This document shows positions 1 through 13,022 of a stretch of DNA of 64,000 nt, piece by piece. The DNA comes from Hofstenia miamia (taxonomy: Eukaryota; Xenacoelomorpha; Acoela; Hofsteniidae): positions 862,167 through 926,166 of the forward strand of contig CABFPE010000134.1 of the NCBI GenBank assembly GCA_900660155.1. Direction: 5' to 3'. Every line of letters starts with the position of its first letter. Position 1 is the first letter of the stretch. Made by a program: the position numbers and the translations under genes. Below the pieces are notes generated by a model. The model did not search any database. It was not told the DNA's origin and saw nothing but the letters and a program-made list of their open reading frames with translations.

Positions 1-18
1 ATATATATATATATATAT
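1..18. repeat. (AT)n microsatellite at window edge
   Basis: Pure AT dinucleotide run at the left edge. Its true length is unknown because the window cuts it. Confidence 0.9.
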
Positions 19-2326
19 TCCGGGCACTGAGTACATACTAAGCTGCTCGAAAAGTGTACTCAGCGCCCGATCCTAATTCAGCAAAAACCACAGTTCTTAA
101 AAAAACTCTTGTTCAAGTTTTTAAAGTTGTTGCAATTTTTCGAAAAAATGCAAAACTAAATATGCGGGCGTTGAGTAATTTTTTTGCATTAGGAAGTCTC
201 TTAATTGTTGGTGTGAAATTCTAGAAACTATTTTCTCAATTTTTGAAACATTAGTAAGAAATGCTAAGACTCAAGATACTATTTTGCTAATGTATTTTAA
301 AATGATTTGCGAAACAAACTCTGATTCTGAATTGCATGAACCGCTCTTGTATTTAGACCAGGGCCGTAGCCATCCCAGGTATTGCGATGGGTCCTGGCTC
401 TTGTGTGGACTATCGGCCAAGTCAAGAACTGAAACAACTGCCTACTGTGTGATTCCAGTGCCATAGAAACAAATGCACAAACAAAAGCATATCATGTTCT
501 CAATATGTTTTTACTGACTATTTCAGAACAAAAAATTACCATCCACTATTTCTTTTCAACACATACTTACGTCAGTTTGTTAACCACAGAAAGAGAACCC
601 CAAAAATCACTAAGTTTCCCTAACCCTAATGATGTGGTATGCTTTCCGTAGAATGTTAACGGAATTTTAAATGTTTATAGTGATAACACATATGTGTGAA
701 TGCTTTCTAATGTCCACTGTTAACAATATTGGTTACTTGGTGATTTTAGTTGCCTGATTTGATGGGTAAATAAGTTGTTAATTTCTGTTGTCTATCGTTA
801 TATAATTGTTTTTAACATTTGATGTTAGTAAGTATTACTATATTTGTTTGCATGGTCATGCATATTTTTAAATTTCTTGTTAACACCAAATGTTTGCTCC
901 ATACTTCTAGGAGTGTGTTCTTCTCAAATATCAATGGACAAAAATATGATTAATCTGCGACACTTTTTTTAAGGTTCACGTGCACGATATCTACCAGTTT
1001 TGTGTTAGAACAAACTTTCTAAGTATTTCCTTTGCAAATCACTTAATATTTATATAGTCTCACGAAATCAGGAATATGGGAATATATAGGATTAGCCATA
1101 TCTTAAATCTTCCTCTCTCCACCCTGTTTTATCATAACTTTCAAATTTCTAGAATTAGCGCTACTGAACATTGTCACGGCCAAAAGTTCGCCACTAACAC
1201 TTTTGGAATATAACAATTGATATCAAAAATGGGGTCCGTGAAGATAAGACTTAGTTCAAATTGTAATCACAGATTTTAGTTTGTTTGTTTCTAATCTGTC
1301 ATCACAGAAAAAAAGCGCCTAATTTTCTCATTTCGTTATCACTAATAATAATGGCATAATAATAGAAATTGTATTATTGTAAAAAAATGAATAATTTTAA
1401 CATTTGACACATTTCACTTACTAATAATTACCATCTGGGGCAATTACATTCTTGCAATGGTCAACCAATTTCGCTACTGCTGCTCTTCTGAAAACTTGTG
1501 GAGAAAATGGCAAAGTTTCTCTCATGTAAGATTTTAATAATTCCATTGGCATAACATTTGATCGCATATATTTAAGTCTGGCGAAGAGCTGAACGGTCTT
1601 GTCTGCGAAGAAGTTCCTGGTACTTGAAGTCTTGGACTGTCATGCATCAACAGCATATTCTCCCATGAAACTTCTCTCTTTCTAAATAATGACTTTTAAT
1701 ATCTATGTCTTACATTCAGTTACCCTTACTGATAACGAAATGAGAAAAATTAGACATATTTATTAAAGATATAAAAAACCCGTTTTTTTCGGTGCTGACC
1801 TTTACTTTCAGAAAAAATGTTATTTTTTATAAATAGTCTTGAAATGTCCGTTTTATAATAAATTGCATACAAGATTTTTTATGAACTCATTGGTTAAAGT
1901 TTGTAGCAGAAACACATTATTTTCAAAATGTTAACTACTAGTTAAGCGTTAAATAGTTCAAAAAATTGAAAAATATAAGTTTTATTATTGCTGATGTTTT
2001 TTTGCTGAAGTCTTTCTAAATGATAATATTCTATAAATATGGACTCAAACTGATATTTTATTTAGATTTGCTAATAACTGCATGTCTAGTCATCTAAAAG
2101 TCTTTTAATTTCTTCACACTTCATGGTTTTTCTACTTTATTTTATGAATAGCGCAATGAAAAACATGTTAAATCCACTTTTTTCAAATGATTACTCATGT
2201 ATGTTAGGGTAGTCGGTGAATTTATTTCTGTCAGCTTAATTTTTTAATTGCTTGGATGTATAGTTAGTGGATTTGTTTACCTCACACTAAGAAATGTGTG
2301 TGGATTTTCAAAAAATCTATATTTAG
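19..2326. other. Intronic or upstream sequence of the PHACTR gene
   Basis: AT-rich sequence left of the first PHACTR exon seen here, so most likely intron of that gene. It holds a lone hAT-type terminal motif, CAGGGCCGTAGCC, at 359-371 and a mariner transposase fossil on the other strand at about 1425-1700. I found no further PHACTR exon (RPEL1 or N-terminal coding) in it; the rest of the gene should lie to the left of the window. Confidence 0.5.
1425..1700 (-). pseudogene. Tc1/mariner transposase C-terminal fossil
   Basis: On the minus strand one frame reads SPDLNICD, resembling the SPDLxPxD motif around the last catalytic Asp of mariner transposases. About 100 bases further on, another frame reads FRRAAVAKLVDHCKNVIAP followed by DGNYY and a stop, which resembles the family's terminal block (R..KCI...GDY). 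The two blocks are in different frames, so at least one frameshift separates them. No terminal inverted repeats were found. It is a decayed fragment of a DNA transposon, probably inside a PHACTR intron. Confidence 0.5.
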
Positions 2327-5300
2327 CCATATCGGAATGAGGCCGACAAAGCATGAACTGGAGCAACGTCACATTTTAGAAATCCATTCCCCTGAAGAGA
2401 AGCAGAAAGCTCTGGAAATCAAGAAGTCAAACCTCTCCCGCAAGGTATTCACAATTTTTCACTGATGTTTTACCAGTCTTTTAAATTTTTACTACACCTT
2501 TCTTTTAGTTAAGTCATCGACCGTCTGTGCACGAATTACGACAACGTAAGATCTTGAGATTCAATGAGTACATTGAAGCATCGCAAGTGGAAAATTATGA
2601 TAGAAAAGCTGATAAACCCTGGACAAGACTTACTGCATCAGATAAGGTAGAAATTCCTCATCAATTTCTGTTTACCTTCAGTTCTTTCAAATGTACCTCT
2701 ACCCTAATACCTCATCATAAGTATTACAACTACACTTTTATCAAAATATGCATCAATAAATCAGTAAGTAGTTATATATTTAGGCTGCTATTAGAAAAGA
2801 GTTGAACGAATTTAAAGCCAATGAAATGGAAGTCCATCAAGAAAGCGAAAAATTCACAAGGTATTGCTTTTTTGGAGCAAACTGATGTGGAAAAATAATA
2901 CTAGTTCACTTACGCCTTGAGCCTTGTATATTTACGTGGTTCTTTTGCTTATGATGAAGCAGACGTATTGAAAATGATTTCCTCTTAAGTTAAACTTCAA
3001 CATTAACACTTATAGAATGAAAAAATGCATTCCCTTCTAATTTTTGTTGTTTTTAATAAGCCTGTAATATATAAAACAGCCCACTAACAAACTACAGTTA
3101 TCATCACTTTCGCGTTTAGTGAAGTTGTTTGAACAATCCTAGCGAATTTATGTGAGTTCTATAAGGAGCATTCAACTGTATTCAACTTCTATGTTTTACG
3201 TAGTAAAAGAAATTTATCCAGATGACAATGTCTATGTAAGAATAGCATATGAAGGTGGTACTTTCCTGAAAATACTAATTTTGAGAAAAAATAGCCGCAG
3301 GCATGTGGAGCCTCACTTTTCTAGAAGTTTATGGTATGAAATTAAAATTTAGGGGGAAATGTTTTTTGCTTTATTTATGCAAATTAGCCAAGATGGCCGC
3401 CGCACTTTTAATACTTCAGTTGTGAGGTTCTAGGGACTTGACATTTTACTGGAATCATTTCACTTTTGGTTTTTTAAAGATGAATGAAATTCATTTTGAA
3501 AATGAGCAGTATTAAGCATATTTGGTCGTTTTTTCTAAAAAAAAAATAAACGGTGAAATTAGTTAATTACCCCCTCATTCCCATTCTTAATAAATTGGAC
3601 GAAATGGAATTTTTATTCTCTAGATAAACTCATCCTGCACAACTATTGAACATTACGGATTATTATCTACAAAAATTACAGAGCTATGATATCACGAGTA
3701 TAATTGAAATAGAAAAAATCTATTTAAGAGAGATTCTAAAAAAACTGATTTAATAACTATATAAATCGATGTGACTTGGTCAACAAAATGCTCTTTTTTA
3801 GAGCATCTTTGTTGTAAACTGGTAGCCTACATGTATTAAATGATAGTCTTAGAATCTAAATCTGTTAAAAAATGAAAATGTAATTTTTATAAAATTATGA
3901 TTTTTTCAGGATAGTAGCACCTTAAACACATTGAATTTAATTGATTATGAAAATTGTGCATTACAAATTCTCTCTCTGTTCATAAAGCAAGAATTTAACG
4001 ACTAGTCTCCAACAATGCAAGACCAATTGTTGTTTATAATTTAGAGAATAATTCCAACATGAGTAATTCTTGGCGCTATACCGCGATATTAACTGAAAAC
4101 TGCGTTTCATTAATTTAGTAACCCTATTTTACTTTGACCACCTCTCCCTATTTTGAGAGACCGTTTTTTTAAATAAACTATCCTTTCATGAACTTTTTCT
4201 TTAACTTGTTTTGCAACCCTAACTAAAAAGTATGCGAATAGGGTCAAGGGTTACAAAGTTATAGCGATTTAAAAAAAGTCCATGAAAAACTGACATTTTT
4301 TGTGAGTTTCAAAATAACAATTTTGTATGTAAAGGCTACAAAGTGAAACCAATGCAAAATTATAATTAAATGTTTTCTATGCTTTATTTGCATTATAGAC
4401 CTTTCTCTTGATTCTTATTTAGTAATATTTTGTGTCAATAATGAGAAATTAAGAAAATTTGATAGATAACCTAATTAATATGCGCATAATTAGATATTAA
4501 TTATCGTATTGTAGAATGGTTATCGCTAAAATATTTCTGACATGTCAAAGTATCTCCACACCAAATTTAGATGCACCGTTTCCGAATTCTTAGGGGAACT
4601 AAATCGCCCCCCCCCCTCCAAGAATAACTGCTACGAAGAAACCCAGCTAAACTAGGGTTGAGTATTATTGAGAACCGGCGAAACATGGTAGGTAGAGGAG
4701 CACGCACATATGTTATTTACAAAAAAGGACGCAGTCTTTTAGAAGCAGACGCAGTTTTGTTAGATTTTAGTGACACCTTAATTTAGTGTTATGGAAATAT
4801 ACTTTGAAAAGCTATTTTTCTCTTGGATTGCGCCAAAACCTTAAGCCGAAACCGCTGAGTATTAACCACAAGCAATGCTAGATCTACAATTTTTGTTTTT
4901 CATAAATACTTCGTGGGACACGAATACAATTTTTTATTTTGGAAAGTTACTAAAAAGATTTATTTACGCTAGGGTGTTGAAAAGTATCGCATTTCCAAGT
5001 AGCAAGTAGAGGCAAGTTCTTGAATAGTTTTTACACGTATTCAGAAAAAAATCAATTTTTAATTCAAGTATTTTCATAATATTACCAACATCAATAATCA
5101 TTGTGGTTCTAACAAACAAACAAACAAACAAACAAGAGTTTTCTAGTACTCTGGATTTTGTTTCACTCTAAGGTTACACCTACTTTACTAAACAAATCTT
5201 TCAATTACTGTTGATTTACCTGGTAAAGCCAGAAGTTGCAGAATTACGGATTGGATTTCTGTTTCTAATTTGTCCACTGTGGATGAATACACTATCTAAA

Positions 5301-5482
5301 TCCCAATCTCAAAAACTCAACATGTCATGTATTTTCAACTATCAGTTATCCTTTTACTAAAATACAATACTTCAGTATCAGGTAATTGGTCAATACCCTG
5401 ATTTAGACTTCATAATTTAACAACACATGTATTCAGTAACTTGATAATAGTAATTTTCTCTTTTAGGTTTCATAAGCCTTGA
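2327..5482 (+). CDS. PHACTR-family protein, C-terminal exons (partial)
   Basis: Phosphatase and actin regulators bind G-actin through RPEL motifs and protein phosphatase 1 through their C-terminus. Four exons splice in one frame: 2327-2444, 2509-2646, 2784-2860 and 5467-5482, with introns of 64, 137 and 2606 bp, all GT-AG. They encode the last ~115 residues. Visible are two RPEL motifs ([13 protein letters not shown] and [13 protein letters not shown]), then [13 protein letters not shown], then the block running from [11 protein letters not shown] to the end, FTRFHKP. Vertebrate PHACTRs end in nearly the same way (FTRFHRP); this tail is the PP1-binding segment. The last exon supplies only the end of an Arg codon plus FHKP and TGA. 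The first exon here starts on the third base of a codon, so the protein continues upstream outside the window. AATAAA signals at about 5738 and 5947 are possible poly(A) sites. The subfamily member (PHACTR1-4) cannot be told. Confidence 0.92.
2861..5466 (+). other. Last PHACTR intron
   Basis: The intron starts GTATTG and ends TTTTAG. It holds a C-run at about 4610, an (AAAC)n tract at 5111-5134, and around 4130-4200 a stretch with the words AAATAAACTATCC and ATGA.CTTTTT that recur near 44880-44930, so a shared dispersed repeat. No ORF of note. Confidence 0.7.
5111..5134 (+). repeat. (AAAC)n microsatellite
   Basis: About six perfect AAAC units inside the last PHACTR intron. Confidence 0.9.
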
Positions 5483-7140
5483 CCTGTAATTTATTTGACT
5501 TTAATTGGTGCTATTTTTTGCAGTGATTGCTGTGATTCTTAGGCAAACTTTGTCAATGACAACTTTCTACTCTATCAGATTATTTTACGTATCTACATCC
5601 TTAGTAGATGCTCTTCAACTTCATCATGTGCTACTTTATTTTTGTAGTTTAGATTTTTGTAAATCCAGCTCATAGAGTCAATTGTTAAAATGGGGATTTT
5701 TCATTTTTTTAAATTTGCTCTATTGTTCAGTAAATTGAATAAATATATTTTGATATCATGTTTCTCTTCATGTTTAGCTTTAAACGGCTGAAAATTTCAA
5801 ACTTTTAGCATGTATTTTGAAAGTGCTTGCTAGATTTATGAAGACATTCATTTGATTGGTTTTTTTCAACAATATCAATTATATTGTGCATTGTGTGACT
5901 TGGCTAATCTTTAATATAGTAGTTCATACCATACCAAATATTGTCAATAAAAGATATCTCCTGAGCTAGAGGAAGAAGTTTTAGCACGGGAAATGATGAA
6001 ATTGTATTGACCTCAGGTGCGTTATATTTAAATCTGAATAAATTGCACAATTATTAAGAAGTTGCAATTCCAGTAAAGTTGGGATATTTTAAGTGCATCC
6101 ATATTTGATTGTTCTTATTTTTAATTTAAATTTATAAACGTATAAAATGTCTGTTAGAAATTTGTTCTCAATTGAAGCTAAGTATGTAATCGAAAGAATA
6201 GAACTTAATGAATTTTCTATATTTTCGAATGTAAAATATATCACCAAGCACCACTAAAGTAATTTTCCTTGTAAATTTATCATATGAAACCATATAACAT
6301 CAGATACCCGTTTCATTTACTATCAATGCTAATGGATATTTTTGAATTAGTGGAAACAATTTTAGAAAGTATACTTAAAAAATTAAATTTAATTGTCAAG
6401 AATATCGCGGTTACAAAGATAAGATCTTCTTTATTCAGATAAATATTTACAATTAAAAACTGATAATTTAACTGAATAGCGTCAAAAATATATAATCATA
6501 CATACAAATATATACAAATGTAACAATGGAAAAATCAAGTCATGCTGCAATTTGTCTCCTTAAAAATAAAAACACAAACTTCTACAATCTGGAGTATAAA
6601 ACAGCAAAACTATAAATTTTAGAAACGAAAAATACCTTAATGGAATTTGGTAGCTTCAAAAAGATGGTTTAGCCATGATTAGATTTTTAATTTATCCTAA
6701 CCACTAATTAGAATTTTATAGTCCTCACAACAGGTGCAATTTACTTTATAGATAACATTGGACGTAAAAAATTTTCAATATTCTTGGTGTAGAATGTATG
6801 TTTTTAAAACATTGCATTTTCTTTTAATAACCATATATTTCATTGGCTGTTATTATTATAATTCTTCTTCCAACATTCAATGACGTTTATTCATAAAAAG
6901 AACGAAAATAATTATATATAAATTTTGCATTAGAATGATTTTCAGTTATGAACTAAAAGGAATACATTAGAAGCTATGTATTTGAACTTAAGACATATTG
7001 AAATAAAACTTTCTAAAATACTGATCTTAACATAAAAAATGCTTAGTGAAAGTCATATAGAAGAGGTTATGAACGGACAGAGGCGAATACAAGCAGAAAA
7101 CTTTTTTGTTTAAACAACTTTACCAACGACACAAGAACTA
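5483..7140. other. PHACTR 3' flank, no gene seen
   Basis: Probable 3' UTR at its left end (AATAAA at about 5738 and 5947), then AT-rich sequence with no coding signal. Confidence 0.5.
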
Positions 7141-7154
7141 TTTTCCAAAGGGAG

Positions 7155-7226
7155 TGCCTCGTATCTTAGTGGTTAAGCGGCTGCCTTGTAAACTGGAGAT
7201 CGGTGGTTCGAGTCCACCCGGGTCCT
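7155..7226 (+). tRNA. tRNA-Thr(UGU)-like gene, probably pseudogene or SINE head
   Basis: The T-arm is perfect (GGTGG TTCGAGT CCACC) and contains an exact B box, GGTTCGAGTCC. The anticodon loop reads CTTGTAA, giving anticodon TGT (Thr). An A-box-like D-arm, TCTTAGTGGTTAAG, is present. The acceptor stem pairs at only about 5 of 7 positions and the anticodon stem at 2 of 5, so it should not fold as a functional tRNA. A run of seven T at about 7231-7237 could serve as a Pol III terminator. It is either a decayed tRNA or the head of a tRNA-derived SINE. Confidence 0.55.
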
Positions 7227-7239
7227 TTGTGTTTTTTTC

Positions 7240-7560
7240 ACAGGATAGTATCTATTTCTCTAGAAGAAGTTACTCAACACTAGCATGCAACACTAAAGAA
7301 TTCTTTGATGAAACACCGCCCGTAATCAACGCTATTACAGCACTGCACAGCCACGTTTCAACGACCATCTTTACGTCGCCCAAGTGCGAAAACTCACAGC
7401 GCCAACCAGTTTTTTGCCCCTTCAACAATCCGCCTCATCAGTTTAATTGGCCCAATCAACCCATTAACGGACACTACAGATTTTTAATAAAGCCTACGCT
7501 TCCGCCCTGTCATCTCCGCCTCTAAATTTCTTGACACTAGCAGAAATTCACAAGCTAAGA
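7240..7560. other. GC-richer island after the tRNA-like unit
   Basis: Distinctly richer in C than its surroundings, with two TAATCAAC-like or CAATCAAC words. It could be the body of a SINE headed by the tRNA-like unit, a LINE 5' UTR, or a conserved noncoding element. The open frame across it starts inside the tRNA-like unit and resembles nothing I know. Confidence 0.3.
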
Positions 7561-7992
7561 TTTTTCCTAACGTTTATTTATATTTTGTGCATTTATTAAC
7601 GGCGCTTACACTATGGAAATTTCACCATCTAATGCTAAACATAATTTTCATTCAAAATTGTTAATACTTCTATTGTTATTTAACTTATTTTTTCGTGCTA
7701 AAAATATGAAACCATGCAAGTTTTGAATATAAAAAGAACATGCTTCTATAAAATAATTCAATATTTTCCTATCAATAAAAACATTTTGATCGTGTTTATA
7801 GGGTTTAAAAAAGCACTAAGTATCTCAATATTTTTCTTATCATTATTTCTTCATGGCATTGAAAAGAACCCTGTGCCGATTTTAGATTGCGATTCTTATT
7901 TCAAAAGATTGAATACAAAAAATAACACTATTAACTATTTGCATATAAATTTTTAAAACCTGTAAAAGAAGAATTTTGAATTTAAGCAATTT

Positions 7993-8397
7993 ATGTCCAA
8001 TTTTAAAAATGATGGTATTCTAGGAATCTCGAAAACCTGGTTGTCAAACAAAGATAATTGTTGGTCTTTCAATAAATCATTTTGTTTTAGAAAAGACAGG
8101 CAAACTAATAATCTATTAGGAAAATCGAGTGGTGGAGGAGTCTCACTATTAATATCAAAATTTTTCAAACCTAAATTACGCAAAGAAATAAAGTGTAGCG
8201 ATGCCTCCAAATTTGAAATATCAAATCCTTTAAAAAAGACTACATATAAAAAACAACTGCTAAATGTTTCTTATTCTCCGCACAAAAAATATTCGAATTA
8301 TTTATTTGAGCAATTAGAAAATGAATTGGTTTTAGCTGTTTCTGAAAATAAAGATATTGTTTCAAGGGGAGGCTACAAGATTACTGTATATGTTTAA
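7993..8397 (+). pseudogene. LINE A endonuclease domain remnant
   Basis: The frame contains GISKTWLS, matching the xSETWL motif of APE-type LINE endonucleases but with the catalytic Glu replaced by Lys. Downstream come RKDRQTNN, then SSGGGVSLLI (usual GGGVxLxI) and a Pro-rich SYSPHKKYSNYLFEQLE block, as in the GDFN-containing half of the domain. The GDFN motif itself is degraded (RGGYKI). This is the front part of the LINE A polyprotein. Confidence 0.7.
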
Positions 8398-9119
8398 TCT
8401 GAATATTGTTAATAAAATTACGCCTCGCTGCAAAGAGTAGCACGCTTATTGATTACTTAATAGTGTCAGATAATGATTTTTAAAACTTACACATCTTACA
8501 GCTGAATGTCCGTTTTCCGATCATTGTATTACTTATATTAGCTTTATAAAAATGAAACCAGTAAACTCAATAGTTAGGAAATGGACCACAATTCGGGAAA
8601 GAAGAATAATCATGATGTTGAAAAGCTAAAATTATCACTGACTCTAGAAAATTGACATGAAGTGTATTATGTACAAGATGTGAAGGAAAATTTTATTTCA
8701 ATCTATGAAAAACACCTTAATATTTTCTGTCTAGAAAAGAAGACCTTACTTAACAAAAATTTTGAAAATTCTTCCTCTAAATATAACAATTTAAGAATTT
8801 CTAATTGACAAAATCTAGCGACAATTTCTTAGCTAAAAATTTATCAAATATTGAAAATCGTAAATCTTTTAATAAATATATTAAAAATGAATTCAAAATT
8901 TTACAAAACCAAAAGCCCAAATGGAAGCTCAAGCATGAGATTGTTAAAACTGCAAAATCTAACTCTACAATCATTGAGGAGATTAAAGAGTCGAGTGGGA
9001 ACTCATTTACAAATGATTTTGACATTACTAATGTACTAAACGAAACATTTGTTAACTTGGGAAAATTTAAGGGACCTTATATCAAATATCAATCTCCAAA
9101 TATTTATAATAAAACACCC

Positions 9120-10100
9120 CAATTCATTTTTCGACTACGCACGAAATGATTAAAGCAATTAATAAACTAAAACCCAATAAATCTAGTGGTCCATCCTTCC
9201 TGGATATTAAAAGCAACTGCCTCTATAATTGCTGAACCTTTAAATTTCATCTTCAATGAATCCTTAAAACAAAACAACTTTCAAAATTGTGTGAAACAAG
9301 CATATATTACTTAGGTTTTCAAAAAGAAAGATGTAACTTTAGCTATTAATTATAGGCCGATCTCAATTACTTCGCCAATAAGTAAAATCTTCGAACGACT
9401 CTTACATAATCAATTGAATGACCACCTTTTAAACCATAAATTAATGTTAAAAACACAATTTCGTTTCCGCAAGAATTTTTCAACTGATGATGGTCTTTTG
9501 TATGCTACCGAAAATTGGCGATCATCTCTTGACTCTGACAAATTTGTTGCAGTGGCCTGCCTCGATCTTTCAAAAGCTTTTGACTCTATTAATCACGATA
9601 TCTTATATATGAAATTAGAAAAGCTATGATTTTCTGAAAGTAGCGTTAAATTAATATCAAGTTATCTAACTAACAGAATTCAGTGAGTCAAATTTAAAAA
9701 TACTTTCTCTAATTGGCTATCTGTAAAAAACGGAGTACCGCAAAGTACAAATCTTTTACTGCCACTTTTTAGCGTATATGTAAACAACATGCAGCAACAT
9801 ACGAATTCTCGGTTGATTCAATACGCCGATGATACATGCATTTTTAGTGGAAATACATCCTTAAATCAAGCAATAAATAGAGTAGAACAAAATTGGGAAA
9901 AAGAGTAGAACAAAATTGGGAAAAAACTGAATTTTACATCCTGAATCACAAGGGCAAAGTGTATTAATATCAAATTTTTCACTTACTTAGAATAACGCCT
10001 CAATCTCCTCTAAAGAATCCTTCAAATATCTAGGCATAACTATTGACTTAAAACTAACATACAAGCTGCAAGCAAAAAAAAATTTTAATGCGCATGGCAA
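9120..10100 (+). pseudogene. LINE A reverse transcriptase remnant
   Basis: Recognisable RT blocks in order: KAINKLKPNKSSGP near 9150, YRPISITS near 9355, FRFRKNFSTDDGLL at about 9460, LDLSKAFDSINHDIL (catalytic Asp motif A) at about 9560, a degraded GVPQ block near 9735, and IQYADDTCIF (motif C, YADD) at about 9820. These are typical of Jockey/CR1-superfamily LINEs. Stops, for example after KLEKL at 9629, and frameshifts interrupt the frame. Confidence 0.8.
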
Positions 10101-10808
10101 TGACAATTAAAACAATATCACACGTATCTGAACACTTACCCAGTGCCACTATGATTCAATTATTTTTAATGCTTCAGTCTTCTTAATTATGCAAATACAC
10201 TTTTTTCAAACGTAAGTGAATCATTAGTAAAAAACTTACAATACAATTAAAATGGGCAATGAATGTTTGTCATAAAAACTCCCCCAAAACAAAAAATTAC
10301 ATTTTGTCATCGATGCTACTTCCAAATCAACTTTTCATTTTTAATATTTTGATAAAGTTTTTTAAAATAACAAATCAATTACCTCCTAATAATTGAATAT
10401 CATTTCCAAACTTTTGTCATAAGCGCAATATAAGGACTAATCATTATACTAGCATTAAATTTCGTAAAAAAATCAAGCAACAGTCTTTTATTAATGTTGC
10501 AATTCGCAATTGGAATCGATTACCAAATGAAATTTAAATGATAACGAGTGCAATTATGTTTAAAAGAAAATTGAAAGCATTCATGTAAAAAGAAAAATTC
10601 ATTTTGTGGGTAAATCATGGTTAGGATTCCAATTTTACAATAAAGATTTTGCAATAACGCGCAATGAATTTCCATAGCCTGAACAGATTTTGTAGTCTTA
10701 TTTTTTGTAAATAGTTAGTTATCATTCTTGAAGCTATCCAGATAATGACCAGTCTTGTAATTAAAATATTATCTGGAATAAAGTATATGTTATCTTATCT
10801 TAAGAATA

Positions 10809-10885
10809 GGCCTGTTTGGTCAAAGCAAGATTACGAGCACTTGCCTTGAACCTCAAAAGCAGTGGGTTGAAAGTCGCAGCCAGCA
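10809..10885 (+). ncRNA. tRNA-derived SINE-like or tRNA pseudogene
   Basis: Directly after the LINE A tail. The words GAGCACTTGCCTTGAAC and GTGGGTTGAAAGTC resemble the anticodon-arm and B-box regions of tRNA-derived SINE heads. The B box is imperfect (GGTTGAAAGTC for GGTTCGANTC), and I cannot fold a full cloverleaf. Confidence 0.35.
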
Positions 10886-12854
10886 TAAATTAGATAAAAT
10901 GATCTCAAATTTTATTGTTCTTTTAGTTTTTTTTGCATACTTTATTGACACTAAATATTTGACAAATTTTTGTTAACGTTTGAGAAATATATGAGCAAGA
11001 AAAAAATTGCCCTCCACAATGTCGCCAATCTAGTGGGCAAGTTAAAGGATTTGTTCAGACAGTGATAAAAATTATGATAAAAGCCTTAAATAAGTATCTG
11101 CTTCTTAGCACTACTTAACTCCTTGACAGTAAAAATCGTGCAGAGAAAAAATCAGTCTTTCAAAGTTAGTAATAGGGAAAATTCATAAACAGAATCCCAT
11201 TTACCGCTTAGAATCGAAATCTGAACGAATTGCTACAAAAATAATGCTAAAATTCAACTAGAAGACCGATTTTTCAAGATCTTAGATAATTTGATGTGAG
11301 AATGGTGTTTTTGATAGAAGAAATGACAGACAAATTAGACTACTTGCAGGTAGGGCTAAATTTCAGCCCTAGCCCGTAGCCATGCTTCTATAATTATGAG
11401 AATAGAATTTGTAAGTAGTTTTTATATACAGATCAGTTACTAAGAACATTTCGTTTTGATGAATAGGGTCTTTATCATTAAATATTTTTCAAACAAATTT
11501 AATAAGTAAATTCTATACTAAACAAATATGAAATGGGTTTAAAGTGTCCAACAAGACAAACACCGAAGTATGACGTAAGATACAAATTTTGCAACTAAAT
11601 ATCTGACAATCACTGATTGGATCCTTCATAGCGTCTAACATGCAAGTCTTCCCCAACTCCCTTGGATGATTTAAGTGAGGAAAATTTTTAGGATAGTATC
11701 CCTTGGAGCACTGAGTGACACATAATGACTTTCACTGACCTCTAAAAATAACCAAGAATCCTCAATTAGTTTTAGATCACGAACGTGTGCTAAAGTGCAC
11801 TGTATTGCTGAAATTAGCTACAGTCGACAAATTGGAATAATGATGGAAACCGTTCTTCAAGTATGCTTTCAAAATTATTACACGACATCCTAGATTTCCA
11901 TGGATAGTGACCAATGGATCATAAAAAACAAACGTTCGAAAACTTTTTGCAAGCTCTTTGCTAATGTTATTCATTGATATAAAAGATGTATTTTATAACA
12001 AACTTAACATCAATGCAATAGTTCAAATTCGGTATATAAGTATATCAATGACAGTAATACAGTTCTCAACCTGTGCAATAATTAAATTATTCTAGGATAT
12101 TATAATAAGACCTCTAAATTATGTAAAAATAATACTTTCTGATAGGACCGCCGTTTTTATAAAAACCTAATATTCAAAATGGGCACTCAGTGTTACAAAG
12201 AACTTTTTTCCAGAAATAAATCACTCATTTTCCAAATCAATTCTTTTACAATAGGAACTCATAACTGAAACTGCTGACACTTCGTAAAATCATCGAGATT
12301 ATCACCTTATGATACTATTTCTCCAGATTCACTTATAAACAACTAGAAATCAAAACATTTTACTTGTATGAAACATCAAGAAGCCTTGATAAAATTACGC
12401 ATTTACACCGGCATCCTAACGTTTAATTTATTATGTAAAAAATAATAACTTTGGAAATTGCAAGATGCTAAAAGCAGATAATTTCCCTTACTAAGAAGTA
12501 CCTATATCTCTGACGGAATGGCTAGGACACGAAGTTTGCAATGAATATACAGCATTTGGTTCTTGAAATCGGTATAGGAAAACATTTTTGGCCTCTTAAA
12601 ATTACTGTTTTCTTGTATATTTGCAAACTTTAGTGTTAATGTTTACCTAAATATATTCTTTATATAACAGAACTATATGCTATGTAGATTTCACAATACA
12701 AAATTTGTGAACGACTTAAGGCTAATGAGAAATTGTAAATAGGCTCCATTTGCAGGATAGGCCTAATATTTAAAGGGTATTAAAGTAGGTGTGCAAATAT
12801 AACATTGAATTATGCATAAGAACGTTAAATATAATAAATGACAAAACGTTTGTT
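10886..12854. other. AT-rich intergenic sequence, nothing recognised
   Basis: No open frame with coding character, no repeat ends and no RNA gene recognised. Confidence 0.5.
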
Positions 12855-13022
12855 AACTACTAAATAAATATTATTTAATACTTTAAATGTTGAAAACATA
12901 GGCAACATAATGTTTAAAATTAACCAAGCTGTTAATTTAGAAACCTTTTAATTAATTATAATTATTGAAGAGAAAATGGAATATTCGGGTAAAAACGTAA
13001 CAGTAAAATATATTATAATAGA

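Larger units (their letters stand above)
7650..10802 (+). mobile_element. Decayed non-LTR retrotransposon (CR1/L2-like LINE A)
   Basis: A LINE with remains of an APE-type endonuclease (about 7993-8397) followed by a reverse transcriptase (about 9120-10100). It ends in TTATCTTATCTTA at about 10790-10802. A short tandem 3' tail instead of poly(A) fits the CR1/L2/Rex1 group. The same pentamer tail recurs at 17694-17720 right after an assembly gap, pointing to a second copy. The reading frame is broken repeatedly by stops and frameshifts, so the copy is dead. Its 5' end is not clear. Confidence 0.8.
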
